A stretch of 5,990 nt of DNA, taken from positions 1 to 5,990 of the forward strand of contig JAIDJD010000449.1 in assembly GCA_029052375.1 (NCBI GenBank). The letters are read 5' to 3'. Of this stretch, positions 1 through 5,990 are shown piece by piece; within the stretch, counting starts at the first letter, position 1; the number at the start of each line of letters is the position of its first letter. The stretch is from Duncaniella sp. Its GTDB lineage: Bacteria > Bacteroidota > Bacteroidia > Bacteroidales > Muribaculaceae. Below the pieces are notes generated by a model. That model saw nothing but the letters and a program-made list of their open reading frames with translations. It was not told the origin of the DNA and searched no databases. The position numbers were made by a program, and so were the translations under genes.

Positions 1-3000
1 ATGCGCATGGATATGCCCTCGGTGCTGCGCCTGTATGCCACAGGCACTGTAGACCATCCTTTCAGTCCGGAGAAGCTCGGAGGCTCCATGACCCTCGACG
101 GATGGCTCAACTCGGTTTCTGACAAGCAGTTTGCCTTTCTCCCTATTGCACGTGTGCCAGCCCTGCGTCTCAACGGCAACGTTGACTATTCGCCCGGCCA
201 GGCCTCGGGCAACATCGAGGTGACCTCCGGCGGAGGCCGCGTGGCGGCCGAGGGGTCATGGACGGCCAGGACAGAGGACTATGACGCCGACATAGCCCTG
301 AGCTCGTTCCCGGTGCAGACCTTTATGCCAGAGCTCGGCCTCGGGCCCGTCACGGGCCGTGTCTCTGTGGACGGACGCGGCTACAACCCTATGGCAAGGT
401 CGACATCTGTCGACGCCAAGGTGCGCATAGACCATGCCGTGTACAAGGACGAGGACTACTCAGCAATCACTCTCGACGCCACTCTCCACGGCGGCATGGC
501 TTCGGGGCGACTGCTGAGCCGCAATCCGGGCGCCGATCTGTCGATGGACTTTGACGGCACACTCGACCGCGACACCGTCCGGTATGACCTCACCGCCGAC
601 CTCCGCGACATCAATCTGCACAGCCTCCATCTGACAGATTCGCTCAACGCGGGCCACGGCATAGTCAGGAGCGCAGGCACATATAACCTCGCCACCCAGG
701 CCATGGACATCAGCCTCGGCCTCAGCGAGTTCTACTGGAGCCTTCCGGGCATGACCATCGCCCCCTCGGCGCCGCTCTCGCTATGTCTCAGGTCGGGGAC
801 AGATTCTGTGCCCGGCACAGACGCTGTGTTGAACAACGGCAACCTCAGCGTCCACATAGGCGCCCGCGACAAGCTGTTGGCTTTCATAGACTCGCTCACG
901 CCAGCCATGGCCCTGATACAACAGCAGGCCGACAGTATGCGCATCAATGTCAGGGAGATAAGCCGTGCCATACCCCGCTTTGCGATGGATTTCTCCATGG
1001 GCCGCGACAATGTGGCCTACGACATCCTGCGCGCCTCGGACATCGACTTCAAGAGTGTCGAGGGATGGCTGCGCAACGACTCGCTGATAAGCTTCGACGT
1101 CAATATAGGCAAGCTCTCCGTGGGCTCGACACGCACAGACTCTATCGCGGTCTCAGGCCACCAGCGCGGCGACTATCTGCTCTACCGCGCAACGATGGAC
1201 AACAAGCCGGGGACGTTCGACGACTTTGCCCACGTGCTGGTCCGCGGTTTCGTGGGATTCAACCGCGCCAACCTCTTCCTGACACAGCGCAACATCAAGG
1301 ATGAGCAGGGATTCAACATCGGTCTCAACGCCTCTGTCATCGACAGTGTGCTGTCTGTCCACCTCGTGCCGCGACGTCCGACAATAGCCTACAAAGACTG
1401 GTCGCTGAACGACTCGAACTTCATAAGCTATGATCTGGCAGACCGCCATATAGACGCCAATCTGCGCCTCTCCTCGGGCGACAGCTACATCAAGGTGTTC
1501 ACGCCCCAGCACACCGACTCGCTCGGCAATGTCTCTGCCCACCGTCACGGCGGCGGCCAGGAGGACGTGATAGTCCAGATAGCCGATGTCAAGCTCCAGG
1601 ACTGGCTGTCGATCAATCCGTTCGCTCCTCCCGTCAAGGGCGACCTCTCGGCCGACATACACGTGCAGTATCGCGACGCTCAGATAACCGGCACCGGCAC
1701 CATTGGCCTCGCCGACCTGTATTACGGCAAGGAGCGCGTAGGTACATTCGACCTCGGAGTCGATGTCTCGAGCACTCTCGCGGGCAAGCTCATGGCCGAT
1801 GTCTCGCTGATGGTCGACTCGGTCAAGACGGTCACAGCGCGCGGTGTGCTAAACGATTCCACCATGGCCTCGCCATTCCTGCTCGACTTCAACATGATAA
1901 AGTTCCCGCTTGCTGTGGCCAATCCCTTCCTGCCCACGGGTACGGCCAGGCTGCGCGGTGTGCTCAACGGCGCCATGACCATCACAGGCGATATGGCCTC
2001 GCCTATTTTCAACGGCTATCTCGAGTTTGACTCGGCCACCGTCACCGCCTCGATGCTCGGGACCGAATTCAGGTTCCCGGCCGAGAAGATTCCGGTGGAC
2101 AGCAACATCATCTCGTTCAAGGACTTCAACATCATGGCCTGCAACGCCAATCCGCTGACCATCAATGGCACTGTGGATGTGCACCGTCTCTCAAACGTGT
2201 CTCTCGACCTCGACCTCAAGGCGCGCAATATGCAGATAGTAAATTCAGACCGTCCACGCGGCGCCGAGGTCTACGGCAAGGCCTTCGTAGACCTGGACGC
2301 CAAGGCCGGCGGCAATATGCAGCGCATCGCTGTGGACGCCGATGTGGCTCTGCTCTCCGGCTCGAATGTCACATATGTCCTGACCTCGACATCATCCGAG
2401 ATATCGTCCGGCTCGGACGAGGATATGGTGAGGTTTGTCAACTTTGCCGACACAGCACAGACAGAGACAGTCGACTCCGTGCCGCCGGCAATGATGATGT
2501 GGGTCAACGCCGACATCTCTATCCGTGAGGGCACCACGGTCAATGTCGACCTCAACACCAATGGCTCAAACCGTGTGCAGGTCAAGGGCAACGGCGACCT
2601 TGACTTCTCGATGTCGCCCCTCAACGGTATGCGCATGACGGGGCGTCTGAATATCGACGGCGGCTTTGCGCGATACTCCATACCCCCCGTGCTCTCTGAG
2701 AAGAACTTTGCCTTTGAGGGCGGCTCTTACGTGGCCTTCAACGGCGATGTCATGAACCCGGTCCTCAATGTGCGCGGCGTGGACGTCATCAAGGCCAACG
2801 TCACCCAGAGCGGGTCTAACTCGAGGCTGGTCAACTTTGACGTCATACTCAGCGTCACCGGGACACTCTCGGCCATGAACGTGGCCTTTGACCTCAGCAC
2901 CAACGACGACATCACAGTCCAGAACGAGCTTACCTCCATGAGCGCCGAACAGAGGGCCAACCAGGCCATGAACCTCCTGCTCTACGGACAGTATACCGGC

Positions 3001-3453
3001 GCGGGGACCAAGGCCAGCGCCAACCTCGCCGGCAATCCGCTCTTCTCGCTGCTCACGTCCCAGCTCAACTCGTGGGCCGCCAACACCATCAAGGGCGTCG
3101 ACATATCCTTCGGCATCGACCAGTATGACAGCACCCGCGAGGGGTCTACCTCGACCACGACATCGTACAGCTATCGCGTCAGCAAGTCGCTCTTCAACGA
3201 CCGCTTCAAGATAGTGGTTGGCGGACGCTACTCCACCGACGCCAACGCCGACGAGAACTTCTCGCAGAACCTCATCAACGACATCTCGTTCGAATATATG
3301 CTCAACAAGTCGGGCTCGATGTACATACGCATCTTCCGCCACACCGGCTATGAGAGCATCCTCGAGGGCGAGATAACGCAGACCGGCGTCGGCTTCGTGC
3401 TCAGGCGCAAGCTCAACAACCTCTTCGAGCTGATAGGAATACGCCGCGACTGA
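1..3453 (+). CDS. tamB: TamB-family translocation/assembly (AsmA-like) protein, 5' partial
   Basis: This is the C-terminal 1150 residues of a TamB-family protein. The frame is open at base 1 and the visible start has no signal anchor or membrane helix, so Met1 is probably internal and the N-terminal anchor lies upstream. The chain is built of short alternating beta-strands with repeated Gly/Asp/Asn turns, as expected of the TamB/AsmA-like periplasm-spanning groove. A typical Bacteroidetes TamB stretch runs from about residue 635 (FPLAVANPFLP) through 651-672 (LRGVLNG, then TGDMASPIFNG) to about 750. The conserved C-terminal TamB domain (DUF490) covers roughly 780-1150, including GRLNIDGGFARYSIP near 881, a VxNELTSMSAEQR-type stretch near 970-980, LLLYGQYTG near 992-1000, and a final barrel-like segment from SYRVSKSLFNDRFK near 1057. 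Known family role: partner of TamA/TamL in outer-membrane protein assembly and phospholipid transport. The partner gene follows 39 nt downstream on the same strand. No frameshift is seen. Family assignment is secure; the exact substrate is not. Confidence 0.92.
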   Translation: MRMDMPSVLRLYATGTVDHPFSPEKLGGSMTLDGWLNSVSDKQFAFLPIARVPALRLNGNVDYSPGQASGNIEVTSGGGRVAAEGSWTARTEDYDADIALSSFPVQTFMPELGLGPVTGRVSVDGRGYNPMARSTSVDAKVRIDHAVYKDEDYSAITLDATLHGGMASGRLLSRNPGADLSMDFDGTLDRDTVRYDLTADLRDINLHSLHLTDSLNAGHGIVRSAGTYNLATQAMDISLGLSEFYWSLPGMTIAPSAPLSLCLRSGTDSVPGTDAVLNNGNLSVHIGARDKLLAFIDSLTPAMALIQQQADSMRINVREISRAIPRFAMDFSMGRDNVAYDILRASDIDFKSVEGWLRNDSLISFDVNIGKLSVGSTRTDSIAVSGHQRGDYLLYRATMDNKPGTFDDFAHVLVRGFVGFNRANLFLTQRNIKDEQGFNIGLNASVIDSVLSVHLVPRRPTIAYKDWSLNDSNFISYDLADRHIDANLRLSSGDSYIKVFTPQHTDSLGNVSAHRHGGGQEDVIVQIADVKLQDWLSINPFAPPVKGDLSADIHVQYRDAQITGTGTIGLADLYYGKERVGTFDLGVDVSSTLAGKLMADVSLMVDSVKTVTARGVLNDSTMASPFLLDFNMIKFPLAVANPFLPTGTARLRGVLNGAMTITGDMASPIFNGYLEFDSATVTASMLGTEFRFPAEKIPVDSNIISFKDFNIMACNANPLTINGTVDVHRLSNVSLDLDLKARNMQIVNSDRPRGAEVYGKAFVDLDAKAGGNMQRIAVDADVALLSGSNVTYVLTSTSSEISSGSDEDMVRFVNFADTAQTETVDSVPPAMMMWVNADISIREGTTVNVDLNTNGSNRVQVKGNGDLDFSMSPLNGMRMTGRLNIDGGFARYSIPPVLSEKNFAFEGGSYVAFNGDVMNPVLNVRGVDVIKANVTQSGSNSRLVNFDVILSVTGTLSAMNVAFDLSTNDDITVQNELTSMSAEQRANQAMNLLLYGQYTGAGTKASANLAGNPLFSLLTSQLNSWAANTIKGVDISFGIDQYDSTREGSTSTTTSYSYRVSKSLFNDRFKIVVGGRYSTDANADENFSQNLINDISFEYMLNKSGSMYIRIFRHTGYESILEGEITQTGVGFVLRRKLNNLFELIGIRRD

Positions 3454-3492
3454 CACCGACCTCCACCTCAACCAGACATCATCATTCTCCCC

Positions 3493-5799
3493 ATGCTCAA
3501 GTCTCCGTCACATATCATCCACAGGCTCTTTTTCCCTGTCCTCATGGCCGGCCTCATGCTGTTCACGGGGTGTTCCACCACACGCCGTCTCGGGCAGGAC
3601 GACATCCTCTATACAGGCCTCAAGGGCGTCGACATCGAGTCGCCCGAGGGCAAGCAGTTTCCGGCGGGCGTCAAGGCGTCGCTCACCAAGGCTGTCTCTG
3701 TCAAGCCCAACAATGCCCTCACGGCCTCGCTGCGCTATCCGTTTCCGCTCGGACTGTGGGTCTACAACAACTTCCCCAATCCTCCCAAGGGGCTGAAACA
3801 CTGGATATACGAGAAGCTCGTGGAAGAGCCTGTGCTTGTGAGCGACGTGCGCCCCGAGGTGCGCACTCATATGCTCGACGAGCTGCTCGACAACAACGGC
3901 TACTTCTCTGGGATCTCATCGTACGAGCTGGTGCAGAAGAAGAACAAGAAGAAGGCCTCGATACGCTACACGGTGCGCACGGGCAAGCCATATCTGATAG
4001 ACTCAATCAGGCTCTTGCCCGACACCACCTTTCTCAACCATCTGATAGACTCCGTGGCCTCCGGCTCGCGGTATTTCAGGATCGGCTCGCGATACTCCAC
4101 AGACTCGCTCGCGGCCCTGCGTGTGGATATCGCCAACCTGGTGCGCAACCGCGGATTCTACTACTTCCGGCCCGAGTTCATCACCTATCTGGCCGACAGT
4201 GTCATGAACCCCGGCTCGATAGCCATGCACCTCGACCTCGCGGACAATATCCATCCGTGGGCTCTGGACAGATTCCGCACCGGGAAGATAACCACCGTCA
4301 TCAACCGCAATCGCGGCGGGGGCACACCAGACACCCTCGACACCCGCAAGGGCAGGCTGATAGTCTATCGTCCGGCGCGCCTCAGGCCCAACCTGATACC
4401 CTCGTGCATAGCCTTCAGGGAGGGCCGTGTGTTCTCTGTCCAGCAGATGAACCTGACGCAGACACGCCTGTCGCGCCTGGGCATCTTCAACAACATCAAC
4501 ATCGAGGTGGCCCCCGACACCACCGACCTCTCGCGCCGTCTGCTCGACGTGTATATAGACTGCACCTTCGACCGCCCGCTCGAGGCCTCGATAGAGGCCA
4601 ACGTAGCCTCAAAGTCGAACTCGTATCTCGGCCCGGGCATCACTCTCGGCGTCACCAACCACAACATCTTCGGCGGGGGCGAACAGCTCAATGTCTCGCT
4701 GACCGGAAGCTATGAGTGGCAGACAGGAAGCGGACGCAACTCGGCCTTCAACTCCTACGAGGCAGGTCTCAACGCCACGCTCGCCTTCCCGCGGCTGCTG
4801 GCCCCGCGGTTTGTGCCCCGCTCGCGCCGAGACATCAACTGGACTCGCATCAATCTCGGCGTCGACATACTCAACCGTCCACACTACTTCAGGATGTCCC
4901 AGTTCAATACAGGCATAGCCTATGACTGGCGCTCGTCCAAGTATATATCCAATACGTTCACGCTCTTCAAGCTCACATACACCAAGCTCCAGCGCACCAC
5001 CGAGGTCTTCGATTCTATAATGAATGCCAATCCGGCCATAGCCCTCAGCTTCATGGACCAGTTCATCCCGCAGATGAGCTACGGCATGGTCTATGACCGC
5101 GCCATGGACCGCAACAACACCATCAACGTCCAGATGACACTCCAGCAGGCGGGCAACATCTTCTGGAGCATCTACGAGGCTTGCGGCAAGAAGGGACAGA
5201 AGAGCCTCTTCGGGACGCCCTTCTCGCAGTTTGTCAAGGGATATGCCCAGGTGGTCTACGGGCGCCGCCTCGGAGGGGGCAACATCTGGCTCGTCAACCG
5301 CCTGGCCGCCGGGGCCGCCTATGCCTACGGCAATTCGAGCCAGGTGCCATACAGCGAGCAGTTCTATGCCGGAGGCGCCAACTCGGTGCGCGCCTTCACG
5401 GTACGCTCGATAGGGCCGGGCTCATACCGGGCGCCGGCCGACCAGGTGAACGGCTACTTCGACCAGACAGGCACCTTTATCTTCCTGGCCAACTCAGAGC
5501 TCCGGTTTCCCATCTTAGGGCCCCTCGAGGGAGCCGTATTCCTTGACGCCGGCAATGTCTGGACCCTGCGCGACGAGCCCTCGCGGCCTGGCGGACAGCT
5601 TAAAGGCTCAACATTCCTCAAAGATCTCGCAACGGGCACTGGCGTAGGCCTGCGTGTCAACATCTCGATGCTTGTGATACGCGGCGACCTCGGCATCGGC
5701 ATCCACGCCCCCTACAAGACCTCGCGCGGCGGCTACTACAACATGGAGTCCTTCGGCAAATCTCTCGCCTTCCACCTCGCCATCGGATATCCCTTCTGA
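3493..5799 (+). CDS. tamL: TamL: lipid-anchored TamA/BamA-family (Omp85) outer-membrane assembly protein
   Basis: This is a complete 768-residue Omp85-superfamily protein. The N-terminus is a lipoprotein signal: basic His/Arg residues up to R11, a hydrophobic core at 12-24, and lipobox FTG-C with Cys27 as the predicted lipidated residue. The ATG at 3493 is chosen because later Met codons (18, 22) would destroy this signal. The stretch after Cys27 (STTRRLGQDDILYTG) is typical of the Bacteroidetes lipoprotein form TamL and has no acidic surface-export motif directly after the Cys, so a periplasmic anchor is inferred. About residues 35-355 form a POTRA region; three helix-turn-strand marks are visible (LLDNNGYF at 131-138, NRGFYYF at 219-225, RLGIFNNI at 328-335). 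The 16-strand-type barrel spans about 362-768. It contains the lid-loop motif as VRAF (632-635, family consensus VRGF/Y) and ends in an aromatic beta-signal-like strand, AIGYPF. It follows tamB by 39 nt with no Shine-Dalgarno sequence and is probably co-transcribed. The role, inferred from the family, is inserting or assembling outer-membrane proteins together with TamB. A BamA paralogue is less likely because of the lipobox and the tamB neighbour. Confidence 0.92.
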   Translation: MLKSPSHIIHRLFFPVLMAGLMLFTGCSTTRRLGQDDILYTGLKGVDIESPEGKQFPAGVKASLTKAVSVKPNNALTASLRYPFPLGLWVYNNFPNPPKGLKHWIYEKLVEEPVLVSDVRPEVRTHMLDELLDNNGYFSGISSYELVQKKNKKKASIRYTVRTGKPYLIDSIRLLPDTTFLNHLIDSVASGSRYFRIGSRYSTDSLAALRVDIANLVRNRGFYYFRPEFITYLADSVMNPGSIAMHLDLADNIHPWALDRFRTGKITTVINRNRGGGTPDTLDTRKGRLIVYRPARLRPNLIPSCIAFREGRVFSVQQMNLTQTRLSRLGIFNNINIEVAPDTTDLSRRLLDVYIDCTFDRPLEASIEANVASKSNSYLGPGITLGVTNHNIFGGGEQLNVSLTGSYEWQTGSGRNSAFNSYEAGLNATLAFPRLLAPRFVPRSRRDINWTRINLGVDILNRPHYFRMSQFNTGIAYDWRSSKYISNTFTLFKLTYTKLQRTTEVFDSIMNANPAIALSFMDQFIPQMSYGMVYDRAMDRNNTINVQMTLQQAGNIFWSIYEACGKKGQKSLFGTPFSQFVKGYAQVVYGRRLGGGNIWLVNRLAAGAAYAYGNSSQVPYSEQFYAGGANSVRAFTVRSIGPGSYRAPADQVNGYFDQTGTFIFLANSELRFPILGPLEGAVFLDAGNVWTLRDEPSRPGGQLKGSTFLKDLATGTGVGLRVNISMLVIRGDLGIGIHAPYKTSRGGYYNMESFGKSLAFHLAIGYPF

Positions 5800-5800
5800 C

Positions 5801-5869
5801 GGCTGTCTCCAGAGGCTGTAAGATAGAGTTGGCAATGATGTCTGCCAATACTCTTGGGCCGGACAGCCC
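5801..5869 (+). terminator. Possible 3' UTR hairpin / weak terminator after tamL
   Basis: Directly after the tamL stop, an inner hairpin pairs AGAG (5825-5828) with CTCT (5851-5854) and TTGGCA (5829-5834) with TGCCAA (5843-5848). It has a 2-nt bulge (5849-5850) and an 8-nt loop. An outer arm GGCTGTC (5801-5807) can pair with GACAGCC (5862-5868). A competing small stem GGGC (5856-5859) / GCCC (5866-5869) is followed by TTGCTAAAATT. There is no clean U-tract, so this is not a textbook intrinsic terminator. It could be a processing or stability structure, or chance. Confidence 0.35.
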
Positions 5870-5890
5870 TTGCTAAAATTCTGACTGACA

Positions 5891-5923
5891 TTTGTTGTTC
5901 TGACACAAAATATGTATCTTTGC
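5891..5923 (+). promoter_or_regulatory. Bacteroidetes-type sigma-ABfr promoter reading rightward
   Basis: TTTG at 5891-5894 and TATCTTTGC at 5915-5923 are separated by 20 nt, which matches the Bacteroidetes housekeeping promoter (-33 TTTG, -7 TAnnTTTG). Transcription would start at about 5927-5931 and run to the right, giving a leader of about 55 nt before the ATG at 5985. It lies in AT-rich DNA downstream of tamL, so it serves the next gene and not the tam genes. The -7 element lies partly inside a perfect inverted repeat (5903-5945), suggesting repressor control. Confidence 0.72.
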
Positions 5924-5945
5924 ACAAGAGATACATATTTTGTGT
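5903..5945. repeat. Perfect 17-bp inverted repeat with 9-nt spacer across the promoter start region
   Basis: The left arm ACACAAAATATGTATCT (5903-5919) is the exact reverse complement of AGATACATATTTTGTGT (5929-5945). The spacer is TTGCACAAG (5920-5928) and the centre is at 5924. The left arm covers the promoter spacer and the first part of the -7 element; the right arm covers the expected transcription start and early leader. A transcript starting near 5928 would lack the left arm, so an RNA hairpin is unlikely from this promoter and a DNA-level role (operator for a dimeric regulator) is the simplest reading. A recombination site or the footprint of a small mobile element is possible but less supported. 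Confidence 0.75.
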
Positions 5946-5948
5946 TCA

Positions 5949-5980
5949 TAATACTATGTAATACTATTGCATAATACACT
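5949..5980. repeat. Short direct repeats TAATACTAT with 10-bp period
   Basis: TAATACTAT occurs at 5949-5957 and again at 5959-5967, exactly 10 bp apart. A degenerate third copy, TAATACACT, lies at 5972-5980, 13 bp after the second. The spacing is about one helical turn, as at sites for proteins that bind one DNA face, and the copies fall in the leader downstream of the promoter. In such AT-rich sequence chance is a real alternative. Confidence 0.4.
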
Positions 5981-5984
5981 GTAA

Positions 5985-5990
5985 ATGAAA
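5985..5990 (+). CDS. Possible start (Met-Lys) of the next gene, cut by the window end
   Basis: ATG AAA forms the last six bases of the window, about 55 nt downstream of the predicted transcription start, a normal leader length. Met-Lys is a common beginning for bacterial proteins, including exported ones. Only two codons are visible, so no product can be named. The preceding bases are AT-rich with no Shine-Dalgarno sequence, which is normal for Bacteroidetes. An ATG at 5956 is followed at once by TAA and cannot start a gene. Confidence 0.3.

Noticed and set aside
1..3. ATG at base 1 as the true tamB start
   Set aside because: No signal anchor follows, TamB proteins usually carry an N-terminal membrane segment and are longer, and no upstream sequence is available to support a start here.
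2566..3471. Long minus-strand open frame (301 codons) opposite the C-terminus of tamB
   Set aside because: It lies wholly opposite the most conserved part of tamB. Its translation is a biased Val/Glu/Gly/Ala-rich string with no recognisable domain, as expected for the shadow of GC-rich codons.
3570..4715. Plus-strand 381-codon open frame in another frame within tamL
   Set aside because: It overlaps the real tamL frame, and its translation is His/Arg/Gln/Ala-rich low-complexity sequence without a domain. It is a GC-driven shadow.
5903..5945. Palindrome as an intrinsic terminator
   Set aside because: The stem is AT-rich, no U-tract follows the right arm, and the repeat coincides with a strong promoter match. 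An operator fits better.
5903..5945. Palindrome as a chromosomal dif site
   Set aside because: dif sites have about 11-bp arms and a 6-bp centre. Here the arms are 17 bp with a 9-nt spacer and overlap a promoter.
5608..5979. Minus-strand open frame running from the intergenic region into tamL
   Set aside because: More than half lies opposite the conserved tamL barrel end, it crosses the palindrome and promoter, and its sequence resembles no known protein.

Overview
The window looks like chromosomal DNA from a Bacteroidota bacterium, probably order Bacteroidales. Three things point there: a tamB-type gene beside a TamA-family barrel protein that starts with a lipoprotein signal (the TamL form known from this phylum), no Shine-Dalgarno sequence before the second gene, and a near-ideal Bacteroidetes promoter (TTTG, 20 nt, TAtcTTTGC) near the right end. 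The coding DNA is GC-rich, yet isoleucine is often written ATA. That would fit a high-GC Bacteroidales such as a Muribaculaceae-like gut bacterium, but the family is a guess.

Layout: positions 1-3453 hold the C-terminal 1150 residues of a TamB-family protein, whose N-terminus lies left of the window. After a 39-nt gap, 3493-5799 encodes a complete 768-residue lipid-anchored TamA/BamA-family outer-membrane protein (TamL). Both are on the + strand and probably form one transcription unit. Positions 5800-5990 are non-coding apart from a possible start codon at 5985. The first part (5801-5869) can fold into a nested hairpin that may end the tam transcript. The rest (5871-5990) is strongly AT-rich (33 G/C in 120 by hand count) and carries a + strand promoter, a perfect 17-bp inverted repeat centred at 5924 across its -7 element and expected transcription start, a short 10-bp-period direct repeat, and ATG AAA at the window edge.

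How the genes work together: TamB-family proteins are long, hydrophobic-grooved beta-structures spanning the periplasm. They partner TamA/TamL, an Omp85 barrel with POTRA domains in the outer membrane. The pair is implicated in outer-membrane protein assembly and, for TamB/AsmA-like proteins, phospholipid transport to the outer membrane. This is an ordinary envelope-biogenesis locus. No defence system, mobile element, CRISPR array or RNA gene is visible. The least explained element is the promoter-overlapping palindrome at 5903-5945, which probably controls the gene to the right of the window.
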